From Deltaproteobacteria bacterium (GTDB taxonomy: Bacteria > Bdellovibrionota_F > JAHFAK01): 16,842 nucleotides of DNA. Location of the stretch: the NCBI GenBank assembly GCA_023250585.1, contig JAHFAK010000025.1:1-16842 (forward strand), written 5' to 3'. The notes below the pieces were generated by a model that saw nothing but the letters and a program-made list of their open reading frames with translations, had not been told where the DNA came from and searched no databases. Shown one piece after another: positions 1 through 7,715 of this stretch. The first letter of the stretch is position 1; every line of letters begins with the position of its first letter. The position numbers were made by a program, and so were the translations under genes.

Positions 1-1156
1 GTTGCTTTTTAGTGGAGTAGTAATTTTTATGGCACATAATCACAAGAGTTTTGCTGCAGAAGCGGAAGCAGTTCAAGCATCCTACAAAGTTGGAGAAGGA
101 CTGAAAATTGGAAATGAGACAAATCAAATTGCTATTCAGGCAAGGCTTCAAAGTCGATTTACTTATGAAGGCCTTGAGGGATCTCCTAATACCGATACCT
201 TTGCCGTTCAAAAGGGTGAAATCAAAGTTGAGGGGTATGTCATGGAGAAAAAACTTCGCTTTGGTCTTGAATTAAATGTGGCAACCCGTAGTCGTGCCAC
301 AACCACTGCGGTTTGTACTAATGCAGGATGTACTTCTACCGCAAATGCGGTGACTGCCGAAAGTACATCAGGATTGGATACGCTCAATGATTTTTATTTT
401 GATTGGGTCCCCACAAGTCAAAACTTTGGCATTAAAGGTGGACAATACAAAGTTCCTTTTCTTATGCAGGAATTGACTTCATCGGTAAAACAACAGTTTG
501 TCGATCGAGCGATTGCAACTGATCCATTTAATTTCAAACGTGATCTCGGTATTACGTTTCACGGAAGTGTTATGGAAAGTCCATTAACCTATGCAGTTTT
601 TGTGATGAATGGAGATGGCGCAAATACTATTAATCGAAACAAAAGCGTTTTAACCGGCGTTCGATTTGAATTGCCCATTCTCGGAACCTATGTCGCTTCT
701 GAGTCAGATACCGAATATTCTGAAAATCATAACCTCGGGGTAGGAGCAGCATATGCATTTAATGAAGCAGCTGCGGCTGTACAAGCGGGAACAATTGCTG
801 CTGATACAAAAGCGAATCATGGAACACTAGATGTTGGGTATAAATATCAGGGATGGTCGTTTCAAGGAGCAGGTATGCTTACGAAAACAATGGAAGGTGC
901 TTCGGTAACTAATTATGGTTACAATGCGCAAGTTGGTAAATTTCTCATTCCAAAACATTTAGAAGTCGCAGCTAGGGCAGATGGCCTTATTTTTGATGGT
1001 GCTGCGGCTAATCAGTACGAGTACTCAACAGGATTGAATTACTTTATTGTTGGTCATGGTATAAAACTGCAATCTGATTATGCAGTACTTCTCAATAGTC
1101 GAGGCCAAGATTTGAATGATCATCGTATACGTGTTCAGATGCAGGTGGTATTTTAG
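1..1156 (+). CDS. Phosphate-selective porin (OprO/OprP-like), 5' partial
   Basis: This is probably an outer-membrane beta-barrel channel for phosphate or polyphosphate. The 384 visible residues open with a hydrophobic stretch and a small-residue cleavage region (ending near SFA-AEA), which reads as the core and end of a signal peptide. The positively charged n-region is missing, so the gene most likely starts upstream of base 1, and the in-frame TTG at base 2 is not a convincing start. The central block containing GGQYKVPF, then VDRAIATDPF, then KRDLGITFHG, matches the pattern of the porin O/P family, in which a 'G-Q-x-K-x-P-F' strand is followed by 'R-x-L-G-x-x-x-x-G'. The protein ends in ...QMQVVF, the terminal Phe typical of BamA substrates. 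It lies 102 bp before pstS on the same strand, which fits phosphate uptake. Family assignment is fairly secure; substrate is inferred from family and context. Confidence 0.8.
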   Translation, partial: LLFSGVVIFMAHNHKSFAAEAEAVQASYKVGEGLKIGNETNQIAIQARLQSRFTYEGLEGSPNTDTFAVQKGEIKVEGYVMEKKLRFGLELNVATRSRATTTAVCTNAGCTSTANAVTAESTSGLDTLNDFYFDWVPTSQNFGIKGGQYKVPFLMQELTSSVKQQFVDRAIATDPFNFKRDLGITFHGSVMESPLTYAVFVMNGDGANTINRNKSVLTGVRFELPILGTYVASESDTEYSENHNLGVGAAYAFNEAAAAVQAGTIAADTKANHGTLDVGYKYQGWSFQGAGMLTKTMEGASVTNYGYNAQVGKFLIPKHLEVAARADGLIFDGAAANQYEYSTGLNYFIVGHGIKLQSDYAVLLNSRGQDLNDHRIRVQMQVVF

Positions 1157-1177
1157 TTATATAAATGACCGACATAA

Positions 1178-1221
1178 TTGTCGATAGAAAGTCACGAGAA
1201 TGTCATGAAGTTGTCACAAAG
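1178..1221 (+). promoter_or_regulatory. Extended Pho box: four 11-bp GTCA-type repeats
   Basis: Four units begin at 1178, 1189, 1200 and 1211, each 11 bp long with GTC at the third position: ttGTCGAtaga, aaGTCACgaga, atGTCATgaag, ttGTCACaaag. The 11-bp period and the GTCA core match the known PhoB half-site arrangement, where each unit binds one PhoB monomer. The first unit is the weakest (GTCGA). A possible -10 (TAATAA, 1228-1233) lies 6 bp after the last unit, and no ordinary -35 is needed at PhoB-activated promoters. The pstS ribosome binding site AAGGAG (1245-1250) follows. PhoB control is inferred; no phoB or phoR gene is in the window. Confidence 0.75.
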
Positions 1222-1258
1222 AAAGAGTAATAAAAACTAAATTTAAGGAGAACGAATT

Positions 1259-2260
1259 ATGAAGAAAATTTGTTTAATTGTTTTCGTAAGCTTGATTTTT
1301 TCTTTAAGTATCCACGCAAAAAGTAAAAAAGAAAAAACTATTGTTAAAGTAGATGGTTCGAGCACTGTATATCTTATCACTGAAGCAGTAGCTGAAAAAT
1401 TTCAGGAATCCAAAAAAGGTTCTATACATGTTACCGTTGGAATCTCTGGAACAGGAGGAGGATTTGAAAAATTCTGTAAAGGAGAAATTGATATTGCTGA
1501 TGCATCTCGACCAATCGAACAAAAAGAGATTAATAGCTGTAAAGACAAAAAAATTACCTATGTAGAATTACCCATTGGTTATGATGCTCTCACCGTTGTT
1601 GTGAATCCTAAAAATACGTGGGTAAATTCCATGACCGTTGCAGAGCTCAAAAAACTATGGGAACCAACTCCTGAAGGTCAAACGCCAATTACCCAGTGGA
1701 ATCAGATAAACCCTACGTGGCCTAAAACCAAAATCAGTCTCTATGGGCCGGGAGCTAAGTCTGGAACATTTGATTATTTTACTAAAGCAATCGTTGGCAA
1801 AGAGAAATCAAGTCGTGCCGATTACATGCCGTCTGAAGATGATAATACGACAGTTACGGGAGTTGCCGGAGATGAGAATGCACTTGGGTATTTTGGATTT
1901 GCTTATTACAGTGAAAATATGGATAAACTCAAGGCCATTGCTATTGATTCCGGGAAAGGGACTGTAATACCATCACAAGAGGCAGTTGAACATGGAACCT
2001 ATCAGCCTCTTTCACGTCCGCTCTTTATTTATGTTAATACGCAGTCTCTTAAGAAAAAGCATGTAAAAGAATTTGCTGAATTTTATGTTAATAATGCACA
2101 GACCTTAGTAGCTGATGTAAAGTATGTTCCATTTCAAAAAGCAGAATATGACATGGTGAAGGTTCGTCTTATGGGAATGCAGCAAGGTACTGTTTTTGCG
2201 GGTAAGGCTGAAGCTGGGTTAAAGATAAAAGAAATATTACAGAGAAAACCAAAAATTTGA
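1259..2260 (+). CDS. pstS: PstS, periplasmic phosphate-binding protein of the Pst ABC transporter
   Basis: It binds inorganic phosphate in the periplasm and delivers it to the PstCA channel. The 333-residue protein starts at an ATG 8 nt after AAGGAG and has a classical signal peptide (residues 1-20, basic MKK, hydrophobic core, SIHA cleavage). Family landmarks are in order: DGSSTVY (32-38) at the first phosphate-binding loop, [23 protein letters not shown] region (65-86; D81 and R84 are candidate ligands), [12 protein letters not shown] (163-174; S168-T170 loop) and [12 protein letters not shown] (206-217). Length is normal for PstS. There is no lipobox Cys, so it is probably a soluble periplasmic protein. 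It is the first gene behind the Pho box and is followed by pstC after 76 bp. Confidence 0.96.
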   Translation: MKKICLIVFVSLIFSLSIHAKSKKEKTIVKVDGSSTVYLITEAVAEKFQESKKGSIHVTVGISGTGGGFEKFCKGEIDIADASRPIEQKEINSCKDKKITYVELPIGYDALTVVVNPKNTWVNSMTVAELKKLWEPTPEGQTPITQWNQINPTWPKTKISLYGPGAKSGTFDYFTKAIVGKEKSSRADYMPSEDDNTTVTGVAGDENALGYFGFAYYSENMDKLKAIAIDSGKGTVIPSQEAVEHGTYQPLSRPLFIYVNTQSLKKKHVKEFAEFYVNNAQTLVADVKYVPFQKAEYDMVKVRLMGMQQGTVFAGKAEAGLKIKEILQRKPKI

Positions 2261-2261
2261 C

Positions 2262-2290
2262 GTAACAGCTCAGCTATACATAACGACATA
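2262..2290 (+). repeat. Short intergenic motif, uninterrupted copy (pstS-pstC gap)
   Basis: GTAACAGCTCAG (2262-2273) is followed, after 9 nt, by ACGACATA (2283-2290). The same pair of words in the same order recurs at 9193/9332 and 10220/10280. The function is unknown. The motif lies between the pstS stop and the pstC ribosome binding site. Confidence 0.4.
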
Positions 2291-2336
2291 AGAAATTGCG
2301 GATACCTGCCACCCTAATAACTGAAGGATTACAAAT

Positions 2337-3227
2337 TTGACCTATCTTACCGTACGAAAAGTAAATGAGAGGGTGGCACGAATGATTTTGTTTCTTGCTG
2401 CCTTTTCCTCCATTGCTATTACTGCTGGAATTATAGGAATTCTCCTCTATGAATCTCTTCAGTTTTTCAAAGTGGTTTCTCTGGTTGATTTTTTAACCGA
2501 TCGAAAATGGACGCCTCTTTTTGCAGATGCTCATTATGGAATCATGTCATTAGCGAGTGGGACGTTAGTAACTTCAATAGTAGCACTTGTGTTAGCTTTA
2601 CCCGTTGGAACAATTATTGCTATCTACCTTTCCGAATATGCGCCTTACCGAATGCGTGAAATTCTCAAACCTCTGATCGAACTTCTCGGAGCAATCCCAA
2701 CGGTTATATATGGTTATTTTGCTCTTTTATTTGTTACTCCACTTTTACAATTTTTTTTGCCTCATCTTTCTACATTTAATATGCTTTCAGCTGGTCTTGT
2801 GATGGGGGTGATGATAATTCCCTATGTTAGCTCTCTAAGCGAGGATGCAATGAGGGGAGTGCCTATGCATATTCGTGAAGCTTCATATGCAATGGGAGCA
2901 ACGCGCTTTCAGACAGCGCTTGGTGCAGTTATGCCATCAGCTTTTTCAGGAATTTCATCTGCCTATATTCTTGCATTTTCACGGGCAATCGGAGAAACAA
3001 TGGTTGTCGCCATTGCGGCTGGGATGCAACCGAATTTTACTATTGACCCCCGAGAACCAGCAGCGACCATTACTGCGTATATTGTTCAAGTAAGCTTAGG
3101 CGACCTCCCTCATGGCACTATTGGATATCAAACTATTTTTGCTGCAGGATTAATGCTTTTTAGTATGACGTTTTTATTTAATCTTATGGGACATTTTTTG
3201 AAAAAACGATTTAGAAAGGTGTATTAA
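2337..3227 (+). CDS. pstC: PstC, phosphate ABC transporter permease
   Basis: This is one of the two inner-membrane subunits of the Pst channel. It has 296 residues with about six hydrophobic segments (first near 16-40, then 72-97 and onward). The permease-ATPase coupling loop is clear: REASYAMGATRFQ at 180-192, followed by the conserved SRAIGETMVVAIAAG (215-229). IPTVIYGYFALLFVTPLL (120-137) is also typical of PstC. The TTG start is chosen because AAGGA (2324-2328) lies 8 nt before it; the next Met is residue 16, at the edge of the first membrane helix, and has no comparable site. The gene sits 76 bp after pstS and 13 bp before pstA. Confidence 0.95.
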   Translation: MTYLTVRKVNERVARMILFLAAFSSIAITAGIIGILLYESLQFFKVVSLVDFLTDRKWTPLFADAHYGIMSLASGTLVTSIVALVLALPVGTIIAIYLSEYAPYRMREILKPLIELLGAIPTVIYGYFALLFVTPLLQFFLPHLSTFNMLSAGLVMGVMIIPYVSSLSEDAMRGVPMHIREASYAMGATRFQTALGAVMPSAFSGISSAYILAFSRAIGETMVVAIAAGMQPNFTIDPREPAATITAYIVQVSLGDLPHGTIGYQTIFAAGLMLFSMTFLFNLMGHFLKKRFRKVY

Positions 3228-3240
3228 GTTCTTTCGCGGG

Positions 3241-4164
3241 ATGACAGCTGAGATTATGAAAGACATCAAAAAAAAAATTTACGAACATAAAATATATGAC
3301 CGGGTCTTTAGTTTGATAGGCGTGATTCTAACTTTTATGGTACTCATGGTTCTCTTCGTTCTTTTAATTGACCTTATGCGGAATGGAGTTCCCCGGCTAT
3401 CTGTATCGTTTTTTACTTCATATCCATCACGTTTTGCAAATAGAGCAGGTATCCTTTCAGCATGGGTAGGCACAATTTTAGTGATGACGGTTACGGCGAT
3501 TGCAGCTGTACCCATCGGTGTCGCTGCAGGAATTTACCTCGAAGAATATGCGCGGAAAAATTGGATAACCAACTTGATTGAAATAAATATTACTAATCTT
3601 GCGGGCGTGCCCTCCATTATTTATGGTCTTATGGCATTAGGAATTTTTGTATATCAACTTGAACTTGGACAAAGTATTCTCACTGCCGGATTAACGTTGA
3701 GTCTCCTTATCCTTCCTATTGTCATTGTTTCAACCCGCGAAGCATTGAGGACTATTCCAATCGGTATTCGAGAAGCAGCTCAGGCCGCAGGAGCAACGAA
3801 ATGGCAAGTCGTTAAAGATCATTTGGTGCCCTATTCAGCAGGTGGTGTGTTTACGGGAATAATCATCGCGTTATCGCGAGCCATTGGCGAAACTGCGCCT
3901 CTTTTGACGATTGGAGCGCTGACATTTATTGCATTCCTTCCCGACTCTCCGTTTATGGGAGAATTCCCCTATATTTCATTTGATTGGCTTCTTTCTCCCT
4001 TTACAGTCATGCCCATTCAGATGTTTAATTGGGTCTCTCGGCCCCAGATAGATTTTCATAAAAATGCTGCTGCAGCTGGATGTGTACTAATTTTTATGAG
4101 TATAGGCATGAATGCATTGGCAATGTATCTTCGCTACAAATATAGGAAAAAAATTCAATGGTAA
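3241..4164 (+). CDS. pstA: PstA, phosphate ABC transporter permease
   Basis: This is the second Pst channel subunit (307 residues). About six membrane segments are visible: 22-45, 75-99, 118-138, 145-164, 203-231 and 276-297. The coupling loop REAAQAAGATKWQV (177-190) is followed by SRAIGETAPLLTIGAL (212-227), the PstA-type version of the motif, and NITNLAGVPSIIYGLMALG (116-134) is a strong PstA signature. The start is uncertain: ATG at 3241 has no clear ribosome binding site, and an in-frame ATG at 3256 is equally possible; neither choice changes the membrane domain. The gene follows pstC closely, but a repeat-rich gap of 240 bp separates it from pstB, which is unusual for this operon. Confidence 0.94.
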   Translation: MTAEIMKDIKKKIYEHKIYDRVFSLIGVILTFMVLMVLFVLLIDLMRNGVPRLSVSFFTSYPSRFANRAGILSAWVGTILVMTVTAIAAVPIGVAAGIYLEEYARKNWITNLIEINITNLAGVPSIIYGLMALGIFVYQLELGQSILTAGLTLSLLILPIVIVSTREALRTIPIGIREAAQAAGATKWQVVKDHLVPYSAGGVFTGIIIALSRAIGETAPLLTIGALTFIAFLPDSPFMGEFPYISFDWLLSPFTVMPIQMFNWVSRPQIDFHKNAAAAGCVLIFMSIGMNALAMYLRYKYRKKIQW

Positions 4165-4404
4165 CTTTACACAATCCCATAACATCGCATACCTTCGTTG
4201 CTTCCTCGCCTCGTCGTTGCGTCCTACTACGCTCCTACGGAGCTTCGAAGGACAAGTTTTGTTTAAAGTACTTGCTCTCACCAAAGCTTGTCCTGCGTAG
4301 TTCCGAAGGAACGAAGCAGGATCGTTGCGGCGTAACTAAAAGTACGCCTCACTTCTCGACTTCGTCGCGCCTTGGTTTGCTCGTTCTGAGATTGCGTAAA
4401 GACA
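4165..4404 (+). repeat. Repeat-rich spacer inside the pst operon with a long imperfect palindrome
   Basis: This 240-bp gap between pstA and pstB is visibly richer in G and C than its neighbours and holds no credible gene. An imperfect inverted repeat has arms 4222-4261 and 4282-4321 (about 32 of 40 positions pair) around a 20-nt loop. Its core is GGACAAGTTTTG against CAAAGCTTGTCC. A smaller perfect hairpin, GGCGTA/TACGCC, lies at 4329-4348. Reading frames cross the block but look like shadows: Ser/Arg/Leu-rich and without family resemblance. The base composition and structure suggest a dispersed genomic repeat. An mRNA-level role between pstA and pstB, such as transcript stabilisation or partial attenuation, is possible but unsupported beyond position. 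Confidence 0.65.
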
Positions 4405-5178
4405 ATGAGTTATGTTATTATGAATAAAGCAGAAGTAAAAAAATTAAGTTTTTATTATAGTTCTGTGCAAGCCCTTAAAGATATTTCTTTGCCGATCGAA
4501 GAAAAAAAAGTTACGGCGGTAATTGGTCCTTCTGGATGTGGTAAAAGTACGCTTTTACGTTGCTTCAATCGAATGCATGATCTCTATCCTGGAAATCGAT
4601 ATGACGGAGAAATTCTTTTACATCCTGATTCTATTAATCTCGTTGGCGCTCATATTGATCCCATTGAAATTCGAATGAGAATCGGCATGGTATTTCAAAA
4701 ACCAAATCCATTTCCAAAATCAATTTATGAAAATGTCGTCTACGGTCTCAAAGTACGAGGGATAAAAAAGAAAAGATTGATTGATGAGAAATGCGAAAAA
4801 TCCCTTCGTGATGCGGCTTTGTGGGAAGAAGTAAAAGATCGATTACATAAACCTGCATTTAATCTCTCCGGTGGTCAACAACAACGACTTTGCATTGCGC
4901 GAGCTCTTGCAACCGAGCCGGAAATACTTCTTTTTGATGAGCCGACATCAGCGCTTGATCCCATTGCGACGGCTCGTGTTGAGGAATTAATTGAAGAGCT
5001 CAAAGAAAAAGTAACCATTGTTATTGTTACGCATAATATGCAGCAAGCAGCGAGAATCTCTGATTCTACTGCTTTTTTATATATGGGTGAATTAATAGAG
5101 TTCGGAAAAACAAAACAACTTTTTACCAATCCTCGTGAGAAAAAAACAGAGGATTATATCACGGGGAGGTTTGGATAA
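4405..5178 (+). CDS. pstB: PstB, phosphate ABC transporter ATPase
   Basis: This ATPase powers PstCA. All ABC motifs are intact in the 257-residue protein: Walker [10 protein letters not shown] (41-49), Q-loop Q98 within [17 protein letters not shown], signature [16 protein letters not shown] (154-169), Walker [13 protein letters not shown] (174-185) and H-switch H210 in [15 protein letters not shown]. The segment [15 protein letters not shown] and the ending [10 protein letters not shown] are characteristic of PstB. Two starts are possible: ATG 4405, or ATG 4420 ([13 protein letters not shown]), which is closer to the usual N-terminus of the family; neither has a strong ribosome binding site. 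The stop codon overlaps the phoU start by 1 nt (TAATG). Confidence 0.96.
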   Translation: MSYVIMNKAEVKKLSFYYSSVQALKDISLPIEEKKVTAVIGPSGCGKSTLLRCFNRMHDLYPGNRYDGEILLHPDSINLVGAHIDPIEIRMRIGMVFQKPNPFPKSIYENVVYGLKVRGIKKKRLIDEKCEKSLRDAALWEEVKDRLHKPAFNLSGGQQQRLCIARALATEPEILLFDEPTSALDPIATARVEELIEELKEKVTIVIVTHNMQQAARISDSTAFLYMGELIEFGKTKQLFTNPREKKTEDYITGRFG

Positions 5179-5843
5179 TGACAGAGCATACCGATAAACA
5201 TTATGAGCTCCAGCTCCGCAATTTAAAAGAAACAATCCTCAAGATGGGCGGACTTATAGAAGAAATGATTACCTGTTCAGTAAAAGTGCTTACTGAACGT
5301 AACTCTCGTCTACATGAAGAGCTTACGATAAAAGAAAAAGAAGTGAATTCTCTCGAAATGGAGATTGACGAAAAATGCCTTGAGATGCTTGCTCTCAGAC
5401 AACCGGCAGCTTCTGATTTACGATTTATTTGCATTGGACTCAAAATCAGTAAAGATTTGGAGAGAATAGGCGATCTTGCGGTGAATATATCGCAGCAGGC
5501 GATGGAATTAAATAAAGAGCCTCAACTAAAGCCATATATTGATCTTCCTCTTATGGCCACAAAATCACAAAAGATGGTTAAAGAAGCACTGGATAGTTTT
5601 GTTCATCGAGATGCACAGCGAGCAAAATCGATTTGTGAAATGGATGACGAAGTTGACGATTTGAATGAAAAGATTTTTGATGAACTTGTTTCTTTTATGC
5701 AGAAGAGCTCGGATGCTGTTTCGCGAGGGACACGTTTAATTGCTTGTTCTAAACATCTCGAGCGTGTTGCCGATCATGCTACAAATATTGCTGAACAAGT
5801 TATCTTTATGGTTCAGGGTCAAGATATTCGTCACGGAAGGTAA
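5178..5843 (+). CDS. phoU: PhoU, phosphate-signalling and Pst regulator
   Basis: It is a cytoplasmic regulator that links Pst transport to the PhoR-PhoB system, usually as a repressor when phosphate is plentiful. The 221-residue protein shows the two repeated three-helix bundles of PhoU, each with its metal-binding type motif: DLERIGDLAVNI (93-104) and HLERVADHATNI (193-204). LALRQPAASDLRFI (71-84) is another family hallmark. The length is normal. A strong site, GGGGAGG (5163-5169), lies 8 nt before the ATG, and the start overlaps the pstB stop, so translation is coupled. Its position at the end of the pst operon is the standard one. Confidence 0.95.
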   Translation: MTEHTDKHYELQLRNLKETILKMGGLIEEMITCSVKVLTERNSRLHEELTIKEKEVNSLEMEIDEKCLEMLALRQPAASDLRFICIGLKISKDLERIGDLAVNISQQAMELNKEPQLKPYIDLPLMATKSQKMVKEALDSFVHRDAQRAKSICEMDDEVDDLNEKIFDELVSFMQKSSDAVSRGTRLIACSKHLERVADHATNIAEQVIFMVQGQDIRHGR

Positions 5844-5915
5844 ACTTTAATTTTTCTTGCATTTTAAGAAGAGCCGCCATAGGTTATTTTGAAGTAACAA
5901 TTAAAGGAGGATCCA

Positions 5916-6965
5916 ATGACTACGAGTATTTTGAGTTTACTTGGAGAAGAAGCATCACATCTATTAAACTATAAGGCGAAAGTATCAGCTGATAAAATTC
6001 ATATTCCCGGCCCTGATTTTGTTGATCGCAGCTTCATTTCTTCTGATCGGCCCAATACAGTCCTTCGTAATGTATCTACTCTTTTTAATCATGGAAAATT
6101 GGCTCATACTGGATATCTTTCTATTTTACCAGTGGATCAAGGCATTGAACACTCTGCTGGAGCTTCATTTGCGCCAAATCCAATATATTTTGATCCCGAA
6201 GCAATTGTAAAACTTGCTATTGAAGGTGGATGTAATGGCGTTGCTTCTACGCTTGGCGTATTGGGGAGTGTGTCGCGAAAATATGCCCACAAAATTCCTT
6301 TTATTGTAAAATTAAATCATAACGAACTTCTGACCTACCCCAATAAATATGATCAAATTCTTTTTGGAAGCGTGAAACAGGCATTTTCAATGGGAGCAAT
6401 CGGAGTAGGTGCGACGATTTATTATGGATCTGATGAAGCAACTCGCCAGATTACAGAAATTTCCCAGGTTTTTGAATATGCCCATGAGCTTGGGATGATA
6501 TGTATTTTATGGTGCTATTTACGAAATTCAGCATTTAAAGTCGAAGGCAAGGACTATCATGATGCAGCTGATCTTACTGGCCAGGCAAATCATTTAGGAG
6601 TAACAATTCAGGCAGATATTATTAAGCAAAAACAACCGACGCATAATGGTGGGTATAATGTCCTTAAATTTGGGAAGACCCATCCTAAGGTGTATGAAGA
6701 TCTTGCAAGTAATCATCCGATCGATCTAACGCGCTATCAAGTCATCAATAATTACATGGGCCGTATTGGGCTTATTAATTCCGGTGGTGAATCAGGTAAA
6801 AACGATCTTGCTCAGGCAGTCCGTACCGCAGTTATCAATAAGCGTGCTGGTGGCATGGGCCTCATCTCTGGCCGTAAAGCCTTTCAAAAGCCTATGAAAG
6901 AAGGCATCGAACTCCTCAATGCGATTCAAGATGTGTATTTAAGTAAAGAAGTCACGATTGCGTGA
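5916..6965 (+). CDS. fbaB: Class I fructose-1,6-bisphosphate aldolase (FbaB/DhnA type)
   Basis: It catalyses reversible cleavage of fructose-1,6-bisphosphate to dihydroxyacetone phosphate and glyceraldehyde-3-phosphate by a Schiff-base mechanism. The 349-residue protein carries [11 protein letters not shown] (70-80), the phosphate/active-site loop of the DhnA family, VKLNHNELL (131-139), and the Schiff-base Lys, most likely K237 in [10 protein letters not shown]. The stretch [17 protein letters not shown] (278-294) is the C-terminal phosphate-binding part. Length and motifs resemble the E. coli FbaB enzyme. A very strong ribosome binding site (AAAGGAGG) is 5 nt before the ATG, and the gene probably has its own promoter in the 72-bp gap after phoU, though none is clear. 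Its last 99 nt recur at 7611-7709, on the far side of the PIN cassette, so its present 3' end may have arrived with that cassette. Confidence 0.94.
   Translation: MTTSILSLLGEEASHLLNYKAKVSADKIHIPGPDFVDRSFISSDRPNTVLRNVSTLFNHGKLAHTGYLSILPVDQGIEHSAGASFAPNPIYFDPEAIVKLAIEGGCNGVASTLGVLGSVSRKYAHKIPFIVKLNHNELLTYPNKYDQILFGSVKQAFSMGAIGVGATIYYGSDEATRQITEISQVFEYAHELGMICILWCYLRNSAFKVEGKDYHDAADLTGQANHLGVTIQADIIKQKQPTHNGGYNVLKFGKTHPKVYEDLASNHPIDLTRYQVINNYMGRIGLINSGGESGKNDLAQAVRTAVINKRAGGMGLISGRKAFQKPMKEGIELLNAIQDVYLSKEVTIA
6867..6965 (+). repeat. Direct repeat, left copy (functional 3' end of fbaB)
   Basis: These 99 nt match 7611-7709 at 92 positions, with the copies offset by exactly 744 bp. This copy encodes the C-terminal 32 residues and stop of the intact aldolase. 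Sequence similarity ends right after the shared TGA: here GAGAGGTGG follows, which is the ribosome binding site of the PIN gene; at the other copy AATTAATACTG follows. Together the two copies bracket the PIN/partner cassette. Confidence 0.9.
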
Positions 6966-6980
6966 GAGAGGTGGAATATT

Positions 6981-7433
6981 ATGAAACAACGAGTTTATAT
7001 TGATACTTCTGTTATTGGTGGTTGTATTGATGATGAATTTTCTGAATGGTCAAATAAATTGTTCCATGAATTTCGTAATGAATTTAAAATTGCTGTTGTG
7101 TCTGATTTGACACTCAAAGAACTTGAAAAGGCGCCGGTGACAGTCCAAGAAGTATTGGCGCAATTATCTAAAAAACATATAGAGTATGTTTTTCTCTCTC
7201 GTGAATCAGAAGATCTTGCAGATAATTATCTTAAAAATAAGATAGTTCCATACAATAGTATTATCGATGCTCAACATATTGCCATAGCATCAGTAGCCAG
7301 AGCCGATGTTCTTGTTAGTTGGAACTTTAAACATGTAGTAAATTTAAATCGAATTAGAGGTTTTAATTCTGTTAATTTAAAATTGAATTATCCTCTTTTG
7401 GAAATTAGAAGTCCGATGGAGGTCTTAATATGA
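6981..7433 (+). CDS. PIN-domain protein, VapC-like putative toxin
   Basis: It is a probable Mg-dependent ribonuclease of the PIN superfamily and a likely toxin of a type II pair. The 150 residues open with VYIDTSVIGG (5-14), where D8 is the first acidic metal ligand. E47 in TLKELEK and D96 in SIIDAQHIAIA are the second and third. At the fourth position the sequence reads LVSWNFKHVVN (111-121), with N115 where many PIN proteins have Asp; this W-N-F form is, from memory, common in one PIN subgroup. A good ribosome binding site (AGAGGTGG, 6967-6974) lies 6 nt before the ATG, and only 15 bp separate it from fbaB. The downstream small gene overlaps it by 4 nt. Toxin activity and RNA target are inferred, not visible. 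Confidence 0.8.
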   Translation: MKQRVYIDTSVIGGCIDDEFSEWSNKLFHEFRNEFKIAVVSDLTLKELEKAPVTVQEVLAQLSKKHIEYVFLSRESEDLADNYLKNKIVPYNSIIDAQHIAIASVARADVLVSWNFKHVVNLNRIRGFNSVNLKLNYPLLEIRSPMEVLI

Positions 7434-7600
7434 AGAAAAAATTTAATGCGGTTGAATATCAACGAAAGATTCGAGAAGAATTAAGTAAACAATATATTAA
7501 AGATAAGGAATTGGTATTGAAAGAACTAAAGAAATATAGTAATTTAAAGACAGTTGAGACTAAAAAACAACGCTCTCATGCTCTGTATGTAAGAAGATAG
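7430..7600 (+). CDS. 56-residue basic protein, putative antitoxin partner of the PIN protein
   Basis: This short gene starts in the ATGA overlap with the PIN gene stop and is preceded by GGAGG (7418-7422) with 7-nt spacing, so it is well supported despite its size. The product begins MKKKFNAVEYQRKIREEL and is rich in Lys, Glu and Arg, with a predicted helical middle (about residues 8-36) and a basic tail ending in ALYVRR. I recognise no DNA-binding fold such as ribbon-helix-helix or AbrB. From memory, small lysine-rich proteins of this style often accompany PIN toxins. The order toxin-then-antitoxin is the reverse of classical vapBC. Antitoxin function is inferred from size, overlap and neighbour. 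Confidence 0.75.
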   Translation: MKKKFNAVEYQRKIREELSKQYIKDKELVLKELKKYSNLKTVETKKQRSHALYVRR

Positions 7601-7610
7601 ATATTTTTCT

Positions 7611-7709
7611 TCCGGCCGCAAAGCCTTTCAAAAGCCTATGAAATAAGGCGTCGAACTCCTCAATGCAATCCAAGAAGTGTATTTAAGTAAAGAAGTCACG
7701 ATTGCGTGA
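7611..7709 (+). pseudogene. Displaced, nonsense-mutated copy of the 3' end of fbaB
   Basis: In the aldolase frame this stretch reads as the last 32 codons plus stop of fbaB. It differs from the intact tail (6867-6965) at 7 of 99 positions: four synonymous third-position changes (Ser, Arg, Ala, Ile codons), two conservative replacements (Ile to Val, Asp to Glu) and one nonsense change, GAA to TAA at 7644-7646. The upstream part of the gene is absent; the similarity begins about 10 nt after the small partner gene. The substitution pattern suggests two aldolase alleles that diverged while coding, after which this copy lost constraint. It is probably either the original tail displaced by an insertion or a remnant of a second fbaB copy. 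Confidence 0.88.
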
Positions 7710-7715
7710 AATTAA

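Noticed and set aside
4158-4427. Plus-strand open frame of 89 codons across the pstA-pstB gap
   Set aside because: It overlaps both neighbours, has a Ser/Arg/Leu-rich composition from the palindromic repeat, and shows no family motif.
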